A DNA stretch of 64,000 nucleotides from Ureibacillus terrenus (GCF_006569205.1 NZ_VIGD01000013.1:1-64000), one strand, 5' to 3'; counted from the first letter of the stretch, positions 9,459-18,913 are shown. The notes: generated by a model not told the origin, from the sequence alone. A program made the numbers and translations.

Positions 9459-9702
9459 ATATAATACTCTTAGCCTCAAATTTTATGGCAATCAACTGGT
9501 AAGCTATTTCTACACATTTTTCAAAGGGAATCCATATCTCAAAGGAGCGCTCGTACACCCTTTGAATAACCTTGGCCAATTCTGTCGGATCATTTATGGT
9601 CTCTAACGCAGCGGCTACATCGCCTGCTTCAAAATCATAAGCATCTTCGCCCAATTGTAAAGGATCCCGTTTCTTTAAAACGGAATGGGCTTTTTGATTC
9701 AT
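9457..9702 (-). CDS. yugE: DUF1871 family protein YugE
   Basis: 81-aa acidic cytosolic protein of the DUF1871 family, function unknown. It is recognised by size, by the pattern DPLQLGEDAYDFEAGDV followed by a YERSFEIWIPFEKC segment, and by its place next to patB as in B. subtilis. The ATG at 9702 is preferred over a TTG at 9732 because GTGGAGAG sits 7 nt before it. Confidence 0.8.
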   Translation of the reverse strand: MNQKAHSVLKKRDPLQLGEDAYDFEAGDVAAALETINDPTELAKVIQRVYERSFEIWIPFEKCVEIAYQLIAIKFEAKSII

Positions 9703-9800
9703 GCATGCGCTCTCCACGATTTCACCTTGCAAATTCCAGATTTTTGTTCTTATGATATCATATTATCATCATATTTAAAGAAAAAATCAAAAGGAAAAGA

Positions 9801-10997
9801 GTGATTGAGATGACGATCAATTTTGATGAGATATACGAAAGAAGAAATACGAACAGTTTGAAATGGGACAAATTCAAAGACCGCTATCGCGCGAAATACA
9901 ATGTGGAAGATGCGGATAATGTTTTGCCGATGTGGGTGGCGGATATGGATTTCGCCGTCCCTCAAGTGGTGATTGATGCCATTAAAGAACGCCTGAACCA
10001 CCCGATTTTCGGATATTCCTACATCAGCGACGATTGCAAAGAGGCGATCCGGCAATGGTACAAACGCCGCCATAATTGGGATATAAGCAAGGAGGCCCTG
10101 CTTTTCCACAGCGGCGTCGTTCCTGCCATCGCAACCGTTCTTGAAACCTTCACGGAGCCTGGAGACAAAGTATGCATTTCGACTCCTGTATATCCGCCGT
10201 TTTTCAATATTCCAAAAGGATTGAAGCGGAAAGTGGTTGAATGTAATCTGGCAGAAAGCAAAGAGAATATTTATGAATATGATTTTGAAAAATTGGAGGA
10301 AGAATTCAAAAATGGCGTAAAGGCCTATATTCTGTGCAGCCCTCATAATCCCGGCGGGGTTGTCTGGTCGGAAGAAACTCTTAAAAAATTGATCCAGCTG
10401 TGCATCAAATACGATGTGCTGCTCATTTCGGATGAAATCCACGCCGATATCGTTTTTGACGGATACAAACATATCCCTACAATGACAGTGGAAGGGGCCG
10501 ATCAGGCGAAAATCGTTGCCTGCATTGCTCCGACGAAAACCTTCAATTTGGCGGGACTTCATGCGGCCATCATCGTTGCCGAAAATGAAAAATTGCGCAA
10601 AAAATTAATCCAGAATAAGAACGCTCACGGTTTGGACGATTGGAACGCGCTTGCTGCCGCGGGCGTTCAAGCGGTTTATGAAAAAGGCGACGAATGGCTC
10701 GATGAAATGATTCAATATGTTGACAAAAATATTGATTATTTGGAGAAAGAGTTAAATCAAATAGATGGGGTTCGTGTGATCCGTCCTCATGCGACTTATC
10801 TGGTATGGATCGATTACCGTGGAACGGGACTATCGGAAAAAGAAATGATGGACCGTTTATTAAACAAAGGGAAATTGGCGCTGGAACCGGGCACAAAATA
10901 TAGCGAAGCCGGCAGAGGATTTTTGCGCATGAATTTGGCATGTCCGTTTGCAACGGTAAAAGAGGGCGTTGAACGGTTTAAAAAAGCACTATTGTGA
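9801..10997 (+). CDS. patB: PatB/MalY-type cystathionine beta-lyase (C-S lyase)
   Basis: 398-aa PLP enzyme of aminotransferase fold I that cleaves cystathionine/cysteine-type C-S bonds. N-terminal LPMWVADMDF is a hallmark of the PatB group. The PLP lysine lies in APTKTFNLAGLH (about 245), and ILCSPHNPGG and SDEIHAD contribute cofactor contacts. A GTG start at 9801 has AGGA 5 nt upstream; an ATG three codons later is possible. It is monocistronic with its own terminator and divergent from yugE. Confidence 0.92.
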   Translation: MIEMTINFDEIYERRNTNSLKWDKFKDRYRAKYNVEDADNVLPMWVADMDFAVPQVVIDAIKERLNHPIFGYSYISDDCKEAIRQWYKRRHNWDISKEALLFHSGVVPAIATVLETFTEPGDKVCISTPVYPPFFNIPKGLKRKVVECNLAESKENIYEYDFEKLEEEFKNGVKAYILCSPHNPGGVVWSEETLKKLIQLCIKYDVLLISDEIHADIVFDGYKHIPTMTVEGADQAKIVACIAPTKTFNLAGLHAAIIVAENEKLRKKLIQNKNAHGLDDWNALAAAGVQAVYEKGDEWLDEMIQYVDKNIDYLEKELNQIDGVRVIRPHATYLVWIDYRGTGLSEKEMMDRLLNKGKLALEPGTKYSEAGRGFLRMNLACPFATVKEGVERFKKALL

Positions 10998-11035
10998 AAT
11001 AACAATTATTTCCGTTATAATAATGGCCAAAAACC

Positions 11036-11075
11036 AAAGCATCATTTTCCTTTCGGGAAAATGATGCTTTTTTTC
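11036..11075 (+). terminator. Terminator after patB
   Basis: Perfect 15-base arms AAAGCATCATTTTCC / GGAAAATGATGCTTT with a TTCGG-type loop and T-tract, 38 nt past the patB stop. Confidence 0.93.
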
Positions 11076-11101
11076 TTTTATACCTATGCTTTTTGCTACT
11101 T

Positions 11102-11129
11102 TTGTTCAAACTTCTATTTATAATATAAT
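11102..11129 (+). promoter_or_regulatory. Sigma-A promoter of the dct sensor genes
   Basis: TTGTTC (11102-11107), 16-nt spacer, TATAAT (11124-11129). Downstream, TTCGTA-ATGA-TACGAA (11144-11159) is a perfect 6-bp dyad in the leader that could be an operator. It reads toward the histidine kinase at 11183. Confidence 0.6.
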
Positions 11130-11182
11130 GTTAAAAAAATATATTCGTAATGATACGAAAATGGAGTTGTTAATATCAAAAA

Positions 11183-12757
11183 GTGATGAAAAAGAAGCTT
11201 CCTCTCAGTTTGACCATGTTCCTATTTTCTTTTGTGATTGTACTTTTTTCTATCTCTACGAGCGGTTTTATTATGATCCATAATATTGCGGGCGCCTTTG
11301 AAAAGGAATTCGGTTCAAGAGCCATCGCCATTGCCAGGACTGTCGCCCAATTGGAGGAAGTTCAAACATCGGTTGGCACGGAAAAAGGGTTCGAAGTCAT
11401 CCAGCCGATCGCCGAACGCATCCGGTTGGCTACGGATGTCGACTATATCGTCATCTTCGACATGAAAGGCGTCCGATATTCCCATCCTTCCGAAAGCAAA
11501 ATCGGAACGGTGAATGAGGAAATAAAAAACAATGAAGCATATTCCCAGCACGAATATATTTCCAAAGCGATCGGCGTGCAGGGATTCTCCATCCGGGCAT
11601 TCGTTCCGATTATGAATCCCGAAGCCACCAAACAGGTCGGAGTCATCACCGTCGGAATCATTACCCCGAAGTGGAAGAGTTTGGTGGAAGAATATCAATC
11701 CGACATTTTCATCGCGTTATTTTGGGGATTATGCATTGGTCTTGTCGGCTCTATTTTCATCGCCAACCATATCAAACGTCAAACATTAAATTTGGAACCA
11801 TCCGAAATTGCTCGCATCGTGGAAGAGCGTTCCGCCATGATGCAGGCGATGGATGTGGGAATCCTCGCTACGGATGGCCATGGAAATATTACTTATGCAA
11901 ATCATTTGGCAAGAAAATATGCCCATTTTTTCGATAAAAAAGGAACCCTGAAAGAAGTGTTCAAAGATACTTGGCTGGCGGAAGAACAATCGGAAAAACA
12001 GGAAGGCTACCGGCCGCTGTCCCTGTTTAACCAAATGTATCTGGTCCGCATTTTTCCGTTAAAAATCCGCGAGAAAAATGCCGGTTCATTGATTGTCATT
12101 ACCGACCGGAAGGAGGCCCATACGCTCGCGGAAGAATTAACCGGCGTAAAAACGCTTGTTGATACCTTGCGGGCGCAACATCATGAATTTCTCAACCGTC
12201 TGCATAGCATTGCAGGTTTGATCCAACTGAACCGGAATGAGGAAGCCGTCAGTCTCATTCTGGATGAAATTACGGATGAGGAAAGCGTCTTTCAAAAAAT
12301 TAAAGACAAAATCCACGACTATTCCATTCAAGGCCTGCTGATCGGCAAATTTTCCAGAGCCAAGGAATTGGGAGTCGAACTGACTTTAAGTGATGATTCA
12401 TATTTATTTGATTATGTCACCGGATTTTCCAGCGGCGACCTGATCACCATCATCGGCAATCTGCTCGATAATGCAATGGAAGCCTGCCTTTCCAAAGAGG
12501 AAAAGTTTGTCGATATTCTCATTCAGGGAGACAAACATTATCTATACATCGAAGTGCAAGATAACGGAGTAGGCATTCCGGAACCGGTGGAGCGGATTTT
12601 TGATTACGGCTTCACGACGAAAAATAAGGACGGCCATGGAATTGGACTTGCTTTGGTAAAGCAGATTGTCGATTCGAATCACGGAAAGATTAAAGTCTTC
12701 TCGGAACCAGGGGTTGGTACAACAATTATAGTAAAAGTTGGGGGGAATGTATCATGA
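11183..12757 (+). CDS. dctS: C4-dicarboxylate/citrate-type sensor histidine kinase (DctS/CitA family)
   Basis: 524-aa membrane sensor. TM1 at about 8-30, extracytoplasmic PAS-like (sCache) domain about 35-165, TM2 about 170-190, cytoplasmic PAS about 215-310. The dimerisation helix has the phospho-acceptor His in LRAQHHEFLNRLH (about 335). The HATPase has N box NLLDNAMEAC and G boxes DNGVGIPE and GHGIGLALV. It phosphorylates the regulator encoded with a 4-nt overlap. The neighbouring DctB-like protein and TRAP genes indicate sensing of C4-dicarboxylates. The start is a GTG (11183) or the following ATG; the ribosome site is weak. Confidence 0.88.
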   Translation: MMKKKLPLSLTMFLFSFVIVLFSISTSGFIMIHNIAGAFEKEFGSRAIAIARTVAQLEEVQTSVGTEKGFEVIQPIAERIRLATDVDYIVIFDMKGVRYSHPSESKIGTVNEEIKNNEAYSQHEYISKAIGVQGFSIRAFVPIMNPEATKQVGVITVGIITPKWKSLVEEYQSDIFIALFWGLCIGLVGSIFIANHIKRQTLNLEPSEIARIVEERSAMMQAMDVGILATDGHGNITYANHLARKYAHFFDKKGTLKEVFKDTWLAEEQSEKQEGYRPLSLFNQMYLVRIFPLKIREKNAGSLIVITDRKEAHTLAEELTGVKTLVDTLRAQHHEFLNRLHSIAGLIQLNRNEEAVSLILDEITDEESVFQKIKDKIHDYSIQGLLIGKFSRAKELGVELTLSDDSYLFDYVTGFSSGDLITIIGNLLDNAMEACLSKEEKFVDILIQGDKHYLYIEVQDNGVGIPEPVERIFDYGFTTKNKDGHGIGLALVKQIVDSNHGKIKVFSEPGVGTTIIVKVGGNVS

Positions 12758-13422
12758 ACGATATCCGCGTATTAATCGTGGAAGATGATCCGATGGTGTT
12801 GGAAGTAAACAAAAGTTTTTTATTGAAAACAAAGGGGTTCTCACTTGTTGGTGAAGCGCAATCGGGCGAACATGCCTATCATGCAATCAAGGATAAAAAG
12901 CCCGACTTAATTTTATTGGACATGTATTTGCCGGATATTTCCGGGCTTGAACTTTTTTACAAAATCCGCAATGACCGCCTCCCTGTCGACATCATTATGA
13001 TTACCGCAGCCCGGGATGCAAAAACCGTCCAGGAATTGACGCGTTTAGGGGCTTTTGATTATTTGGTCAAACCTTTTCGCTTTGAACGGTTCCAACAAGC
13101 GTTGGAGAATTATGCCCGATCCCGGAAAAAATTAACCAACAAGACGGAATTGAAGCAAAATGACATCGATGAATACTATCGAAATACTTTTGAGCAGCAA
13201 AAGGAACTGCCAAAGGGATTGAATGAAATTACAATGAAACAAATAACCGACAAATTGAAGGAAATCAACCAGCCCGTCACAGCCGAACAATTGGCGCAAA
13301 ATACGGGCATGGCAAGGGTCACGGTAAGAAAATATTTGGATTATCTTGCGAGCATCAGCGAAGTAAAAATCGATTTAAAATACGGTACAGTTGGACGTCC
13401 AACCAAATACTATTCCCTCTGA
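12754..13422 (+). CDS. dctR: CitT/DctR-family response regulator
   Basis: 222-aa DNA-binding regulator. The receiver domain (1-120) has the acidic pocket VEDDP, phospho-Asp in LILLDMYLP (about residue 54), and Lys in FDYLVKPF. The C-terminal CitT-type helix-turn-helix reads TAEQLAQNTGMARVTVRKYLDYL. It overlaps the kinase by 4 nt. Its probable target is the long dyad at 13467-13501 in front of the TRAP genes. Confidence 0.9.
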   Translation: MNDIRVLIVEDDPMVLEVNKSFLLKTKGFSLVGEAQSGEHAYHAIKDKKPDLILLDMYLPDISGLELFYKIRNDRLPVDIIMITAARDAKTVQELTRLGAFDYLVKPFRFERFQQALENYARSRKKLTNKTELKQNDIDEYYRNTFEQQKELPKGLNEITMKQITDKLKEINQPVTAEQLAQNTGMARVTVRKYLDYLASISEVKIDLKYGTVGRPTKYYSL

Positions 13423-13425
13423 TCC

Positions 13426-13452
13426 AAGAGCTGTATGGCTCTTTTTTTTTTG
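13426..13452 (+). terminator. Terminator after dctR
   Basis: AAGAGC-TGTATG-GCTCTT hairpin followed by T9, directly after the regulator stop. It separates the sensor genes from the transporter genes. Confidence 0.85.
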
Positions 13453-13466
13453 CCTCCCCAAATGTG

Positions 13467-13501
13467 ATATAACAGTTATTTTTCAGGAAAAACTGTTATA
13501 T
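13467..13501. promoter_or_regulatory. Long dyad, candidate DctR operator
   Basis: Perfect 11-bp arms ATATAACAGTT / AACTGTTATAT separated by 13 bp, 104 bp upstream of the DctB-like start. It has no T-tract and lies beyond the dctR terminator, so it is better read as a DNA operator than as a terminator. Assignment to DctR is by position. Confidence 0.6.
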
Positions 13502-13604
13502 ACCAAAAAGAACAAAATGTCCAATAATACCACAATATTGCGAATTTTCGATTTTGATTTACTATGAAATTAACCTTATGAAACCATCATTCAAGGGGAT
13601 TGCA

Positions 13605-14648
13605 ATGAAAAATTTAAAAAAAATTGTAATGTTCGGCATCCTGCTCGCCGTCCCATTCTTCATAGCGGCATGTGCCCGGTATGAAGATTACCCAATTGAT
13701 TTGGAACAATTAAGCGAAGAGGAACGGCTGGTGATTCGCTTTTCCCACGTAGTCGGTGAAGATACTCCGAAAGGAATGGCTGCCAGAAAATTCGCCGAAC
13801 TCATCAAAGAACGCTCAAACGGCCGAATCGAAGTTCAAGTATTTTCAAACGGAACTCTCTATAAAGATATGGAGGAATTGGATGCTCTCATGAGAGAAGA
13901 TGTCCAATTAATCGCTCCCGCCATATCCAAATTGACCGATTTGGTGCCTGAACTTTCGATTTACGATCTGCCTTACGCCTTCGACTCATTGGAAGAAGTC
14001 CATGAGTTTACAGAAAGCGAAGCAGGAAACCGGTTGAAAAACTTGTTAAAGAAACATAATCTGATTGCCCTCGGATTATGGGACAGCGGTTTTAAACAGA
14101 TCAGCAACGACACGAGACCGATTGAGCATTACAAAGATTTAAAAGGAATCCGTATGCGCATCATGCAGAGCGATATTTTGGCGGAACAATATCACGTAGT
14201 TGATGCCATACCGAGGAAAATCGATTTTAACACGGTCTTTCAATCTTTGAAAAAAGGTGATGTAGAAGGGCAGGAAAATACATTAACCAATATCACGAGC
14301 AAAAATCTTTATTCATTGCAAAAATACTTAACCATTTCCGATCATGGTTATTTAGGATATTTCCTCTTATTTAATTATGATTTTTGGAAAAAGTTGTCGA
14401 AAGAAGACCAGCAGCTGATTATCGATACATTGAAGGAAGTGCAAGAATGGCAATGGAATCTTGCAAAAGAATTAAACGATCAAAAACTTCGGGAAATTGA
14501 AGATTGCCAATGCATCGATATCTATTACCTGTCGGAAGAAGAGAAAAAAGATTGGGAGAAACGCTTTTCCCCAGTATACGATTACTACGCTCATCGATAC
14601 GGGGAGTACTACATCCGGAATCTTCCAAAAAACCTGAAAGTTCAATAG
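13605..14648 (+). CDS. dctB: DctP-family lipoprotein, DctB-like co-sensor
   Basis: 347-aa lipoprotein with signal peptide and lipobox FIAAC (Cys about residue 20). The DctP fold is clear (IRFSHVVGEDTPKGMAA, GIRMRIMQSD with the carboxylate-binding Arg, EGQENT, ISDHGYLGYF). The RIMQSD and HGYLGY pattern matches B. subtilis DctB, a binding protein that works with DctS in signalling, more than the transport SBP next door. Two DctP-family proteins in a row (this and 14709) fit a sensor/transport division of labour. The start at 13605 has AAGGGGA upstream; an earlier in-frame ATG is not needed. Confidence 0.8.
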   Translation: MKNLKKIVMFGILLAVPFFIAACARYEDYPIDLEQLSEEERLVIRFSHVVGEDTPKGMAARKFAELIKERSNGRIEVQVFSNGTLYKDMEELDALMREDVQLIAPAISKLTDLVPELSIYDLPYAFDSLEEVHEFTESEAGNRLKNLLKKHNLIALGLWDSGFKQISNDTRPIEHYKDLKGIRMRIMQSDILAEQYHVVDAIPRKIDFNTVFQSLKKGDVEGQENTLTNITSKNLYSLQKYLTISDHGYLGYFLLFNYDFWKKLSKEDQQLIIDTLKEVQEWQWNLAKELNDQKLREIEDCQCIDIYYLSEEEKKDWEKRFSPVYDYYAHRYGEYYIRNLPKNLKVQ

Positions 14649-14708
14649 GTTAATAAGAGCTTTTTGCTCTATAACAAATAAATTTAACATCGCATAAGGG
14701 GGATACAA

Positions 14709-15746
14709 ATGAAGAAATGGCTTTTTGTCACAATTTTAGGGGTGTTGGCGCTGGCGCTTGCCGCTTGCGGAGGAAACTCCGGCAATGAAAAAAAATCCGG
14801 CGATGATTATACTGCTGACAACCCGCTGATCATCAAATTTTCCCACGTTACGGCGCCGGACAGTGTAAAAGGGAAAGCGGCAAATTATTTTGCTGATTTG
14901 GTAAAGGAAAAAACAGATGGGAAAGTAAAAGTCGAAGTTTATCCGTCTTCACAATTGTACGGTGATGCAGACGAGCTTGACGCGTTGGTATCAGGCAACG
15001 TACATATGATTGCCCCGTCTGTCACAAAAATGGTAAAAATCGACCCTCGTTGGCAATATGTCGACATGCCTTATTTGTTCAAAGATGAGGAACATGTCCA
15101 AAAATTCTTTGATTCCGAGTTGGCGCAAGAGTTGTTCAACTCCAAACAATTGGCGGCCAACGACATCAAAGGTATGGCGTTCTGGCCAAACGGATTCAAA
15201 CATTTCTCAAATAACAAGCGTCCGTTAGTCAAACCGGAAGACTTTAAAGGATTGAAATTCCGCACACAGGCCGGCCAGGTATTGGAAGCGCAATTTGAAG
15301 CGCTTGGAGCAGGTTCTGCAACCATTTCCTTCGGCGAAACTTATGCTGCCCTTCAACAAGGTACAGTGGACGGTGCGGAAAATCCGTTCAACAACTTTGA
15401 CACGATGAAATTCTATGAAGTTCAAAAATATTTATCCACTACTCAACACGGACGCCTTGACTATGCAATTTTCGTTAACAAATCTTTCTGGGAATCAATG
15501 CCTGAAGACTTGCGTGTATTAGTGGAAGAAGCTCTCGATGAAGCGACAAAATACGCCCAAAAATTGGCGGCTGAAGAAAACCAAAAATCTTTCGAAAAAA
15601 TCAAGAGCTTAGGTACAGTGGAAGTTTATGAAATGACGGATGAAGAGCGCGAAGCTCTCAAAAAAGCATTGCAGCCTGTTTATGATCAATTTGAAGATGT
15701 CATTACAAAAGAGTTAATCGATGGCATCAATGCCTTAGCAGAATAA
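14709..15746 (+). CDS. dctP: TRAP transporter substrate-binding lipoprotein DctP
   Basis: 345-aa extracytoplasmic solute-binding protein. Signal peptide with lipobox LALAAC (Cys about 20), then IKFSHVTAPDSVKGKAA, FRTQAG with the conserved Arg that binds the substrate carboxylate (about 180), and VDGAENPFNNF. It delivers a C4-dicarboxylate to DctQM. The ribosome site is AAGGGGGATACAA. A terminator hairpin follows before dctQ, so it is probably made in excess over the membrane subunits. Confidence 0.9.
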   Translation: MKKWLFVTILGVLALALAACGGNSGNEKKSGDDYTADNPLIIKFSHVTAPDSVKGKAANYFADLVKEKTDGKVKVEVYPSSQLYGDADELDALVSGNVHMIAPSVTKMVKIDPRWQYVDMPYLFKDEEHVQKFFDSELAQELFNSKQLAANDIKGMAFWPNGFKHFSNNKRPLVKPEDFKGLKFRTQAGQVLEAQFEALGAGSATISFGETYAALQQGTVDGAENPFNNFDTMKFYEVQKYLSTTQHGRLDYAIFVNKSFWESMPEDLRVLVEEALDEATKYAQKLAAEENQKSFEKIKSLGTVEVYEMTDEEREALKKALQPVYDQFEDVITKELIDGINALAE

Positions 15747-15790
15747 ATAAATCATCAGCAATTGCAACACAATCTTTTCCCCAAACTTTC

Positions 15791-15824
15791 GAGTGCCGAT
15801 TCAATCGGCACTCCCCTTTTTTTA
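15791..15824 (+). terminator. Intra-operon terminator between dctP and dctQ
   Basis: Perfect 10-bp arms GAGTGCCGAT / ATCGGCACTC with TCA loop and a CCCC-T7 tail. It lies between the binding-protein gene and the membrane genes of one transporter, so partial read-through would set a high SBP:permease ratio. Confidence 0.88.
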
Positions 15825-15851
15825 ACTTTCAATAAAAAGGAGTGATTGTGA

Positions 15852-16349
15852 GTGAAAGGGTTAATCAAACTTTGGACTTGGTTGGAAGAAATCTTGGCCA
15901 GTCTATTTTTCGGCGCCGGCGTGCTCCTGATTTTCTATGGGGTCTTTATGCGCTATGTATTGAACCATCCTCAGGCCTGGGTAGAAGAAGTGGCAAGATA
16001 TTCAATCATTTGGGGGACTTTTTTAGGCTTCGGCATGGCGTTGAAACATAACCAGCATATCCAGGTGGACATTTTATACGACCGCTTAAATGACACCGGA
16101 AAGTATATTCTCAACCTTGCAGCGACAGCGCTCAGCATCATCTTCTGTATCATCTATACATATTACGGATGGAATCTGGTCGCTGCCCGCCTCCATTCCG
16201 GAATGGTATCCCTGGAAGTAGGCATCCCGATGTGGATCGTTTACCTCATCCTTCCAATTTCCGGAGTGCTTTTCCTGCTCCGATTCATCGAAAGGTTGAT
16301 AAACATTCTGCGCAGAAAGGATGAGGAATATGCTAACCCTCTTACTTAG
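15852..16349 (+). CDS. dctQ: TRAP transporter small permease subunit DctQ
   Basis: 165-aa membrane protein with four predicted helices and the DctQ pattern RYVLNHPQAWVEEVARY near residue 40. It pairs with DctM to form the sodium-coupled uptake channel. The start is a GTG with AGGAGTGATT at 15838-15847. The stop overlaps the dctM start. Confidence 0.9.
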   Translation: MKGLIKLWTWLEEILASLFFGAGVLLIFYGVFMRYVLNHPQAWVEEVARYSIIWGTFLGFGMALKHNQHIQVDILYDRLNDTGKYILNLAATALSIIFCIIYTYYGWNLVAARLHSGMVSLEVGIPMWIVYLILPISGVLFLLRFIERLINILRRKDEEYANPLT

Positions 16350-17601
16350 TTTCTTTATATTGGTTTTCTTGCGGGTTCCGGTGGCCATCAGTTTGGCTTT
16401 ATCCACCATCTTCATGTTATTTATGTCCGATTTTAATATGAACATGGTGCCTCAACGGATGTTTACGGCCCTTGACTCCTTTCCGATGATGGCGATTCCT
16501 GGATTTGTATTGGCGGGAGCCATTATGGCCCGGGGCGGCATTTCGAAATATTTAATTGAAGCTTTGCGGGCTTGGGTCGGCCACTTGCCTGGCGGGCTAT
16601 CGGTTGTAACCATCCTTGCCTGCGGGATTTTCGCGGCAATTTCGGGGTCATCTCCGGCAACGGCGGCCGCCATCGGATCAATCATGATTCCGGCCCTGAT
16701 CGCTGCCGGTTATGATAAAAAATACGCTTACGGTTTGGTTGCAGCAGGAGGAACGCTCGGCATTTTGATCCCTCCAAGTGTCCCGTTAATTATTTACGGA
16801 ATTACGGCTGAAGAATCCATCGGAAAATTATTTATGGCCGGCGTCATCCCCGGTTTAGGATTGCTGGCAGTTCTTATCGCCGCTGCCATCGTTTATGCGA
16901 AAAAACAAGGATATCAGGGTGAAGAGAGAGCCACTTGGGAAGAACGCGGCAGAAAATCGTTGAAAGCGATTTGGGGTGCATTGTTGCCGGTATTAATCCT
17001 GGGAACCATCTACACCGGGGTGGTTACGCCGACCGAATCCGCTGTCATTGCGGTTGTATATGGACTCATCGTTTCTATATTTATATATCGTGAGTTAAGC
17101 TGGAAAGATTTCCGGCAAGTGTTGGTGGAATCCATTAACGTAACCGCGATGATTTTCTTGATTATCGGCGCCGCGTCTTTATTCGGATTATACCTTACAA
17201 ACGAACAAGTGCCGCATAAGGTCGGTCAATGGATTGCGGAAAGCGACATGAACAAATGGGTGTTCCTGTTCATCGTCAACATTCTTTTCTTCATATTGGG
17301 CATGTTCCTGGAAGCTGTATCCATTATTTTAATTACATTACCAATCTTATTGCCGATTTTAAAGCACTTTGGCATCGATTTATACCATTTCGCGATCATC
17401 ATGGTCATCAACTTGGAACTTGGCATGATTACGCCGCCGGTCGGATTGAACTTGTTCGTTGTTGCAGGAATCGCGAAGGAGAAACTTGGAATGGTCGTTC
17501 GGGGTGTCATTCCGTTCATCGCATTAATGATTGCCTATCTAGTCATCGTTATTCTTTTCCCTCAGCTATCACTTTGGCTGCCATTTGGAATGGAGAAATG
17601 A
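16330..17601 (+). CDS. dctM: TRAP transporter large permease subunit DctM
   Basis: 423-aa polytopic membrane protein, the transport-catalysing subunit. It shows family stretches such as GSSPATAAAIGSIMIPAL, GTLGILIPPSVPLIIYG and the C-terminal GMITPPVGLNLFVV. I prefer the ATG at 16330 because AAAGG lies 9 nt upstream; an ATG at 16321 is in frame but has its SD directly abutting. It overlaps dctQ by 20 nt, implying translational coupling. Confidence 0.9.
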   Translation: MLTLLLSFFILVFLRVPVAISLALSTIFMLFMSDFNMNMVPQRMFTALDSFPMMAIPGFVLAGAIMARGGISKYLIEALRAWVGHLPGGLSVVTILACGIFAAISGSSPATAAAIGSIMIPALIAAGYDKKYAYGLVAAGGTLGILIPPSVPLIIYGITAEESIGKLFMAGVIPGLGLLAVLIAAAIVYAKKQGYQGEERATWEERGRKSLKAIWGALLPVLILGTIYTGVVTPTESAVIAVVYGLIVSIFIYRELSWKDFRQVLVESINVTAMIFLIIGAASLFGLYLTNEQVPHKVGQWIAESDMNKWVFLFIVNILFFILGMFLEAVSIILITLPILLPILKHFGIDLYHFAIIMVINLELGMITPPVGLNLFVVAGIAKEKLGMVVRGVIPFIALMIAYLVIVILFPQLSLWLPFGMEK

Positions 17602-17665
17602 CAAACAGACGGACATTTTCTGAAGTGTCCGTTATAGTTTCATATATATAAGAGGGTGTGCACGT

Positions 17666-18861
17666 ATGGAAACAAAGGGGTATCAAATCAACGAGCCGGG
17701 ATATTGGCGGATCGTCTCCAGTCTCGGGCTCGCGTCCACTTTTATTTTTGCGGCCTTTTATGCTTTTCAGCCGCTTATTCCTGTTTTTGAAAAAGAGTTT
17801 TCCATCTCCGTCACTTATTCGAGTTTAACCATGTCACTGGCCACCTTGTCATTGATGATGGGGCTGATAGTGCTGGGTTTTTTTCGGATCGGAAGGGACG
17901 GGTCATCTTTATCCACCTTTCCATTCTTTTATCCATTCTTCCTTTTCTGATCATGCTTTTCGTGGAAAAATATTGGATCATCTCTTTATTGAGATTTATC
18001 CAAGGATTTGCTCTTGCCGGTGTGCCTGCCGCATCGCTTGCGTATATCGGGGAAGAAATCGATTCAAAAGCCAGAAATCTTGCCACTTCCATCTATATTT
18101 CCACAAATGCGCTGGGGGGCATGATCGGCCGATTTCTTGCAGGTTTTCTTTCTGAAACTTACAGTTGGCAATTGACGATTTCCATTATTATGTTTTTTGG
18201 AATGGCCGTATTCATTTTTGTTCTAATGACTTTGCCAAAATCCAACCATTTCGTCCCAAATAGCGCCAGTTTTTGGGATGATTTAAAAGGATTTGGATTT
18301 CACTTAAAAAATCCTGCCTTGCTTGTCTTGTTCGGATTAGGAATTGTATTACAAATCACTTTTACCGGGACATGGACTTACCTGCCGTTCCATTTGGGAA
18401 ACCCTCCCTATTCCATGCCCCTCGATTCCGTCTCCTTTTTGTATTTTGCATATGCCTTCGGGATTATAGGGGCGCCTGTTTCGAGCTGGTTTTCCAATAA
18501 ATTTACGTTGGAAAAAGTGCGGACTGCAGCCATCGTTGTACTAACTTTAGGGGTATTATGCACCTTGCATTCTTCGATTCTGATCGTCCTGTCCGGTTTA
18601 TGCATGGTTTGTTTCGGTTTTTTTACAGCCCATTCTTTGACGGCCGCCAATGTCGGCAAAGTTGCTGCTTATTTAAAAGGAAGTGCATCCAGCCTTTATT
18701 TGGTAGCCTATTATATCGGCGTCGCATCTGGAAGCACGCTTGTGGCTCCGATCTATAACCATTTTGGGTGGAATGGGTTCATTTATATTACAGCGGCTTT
18801 GACCATCACTTACCTGATTTTTTTAAACCTTTCATTCAAACATCTTCAAAGAAAGAACTGA
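17666..18861 (+). pseudogene. MFS transporter broken by a 1-nt frameshift in a T-tract
   Basis: The N-terminal 75 aa (17666 to about 17884) and the C-terminal part are in different frames. At 17878-17884 there are seven T; one more would join ...GLIVLGFF to SDRKGRVIFIHLSILLS, restoring the MFS loop 2-3 motif (SDRxGR), which is otherwise lost, and giving a 398-aa, 12-helix carrier. The position just before pbpD matches B. subtilis yuxJ, but I cannot confirm orthology. The ribosome site is AGAGGGTG. It is a sequencing error, a phase-variable tract or a true pseudogene; the sequence cannot separate these. Confidence 0.82.
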
Positions 18862-18913
18862 AAAGAATTTCCCCTGTTCTCAAATGCAAGTTCATATTAT
18901 GAATAGTTTGTTT

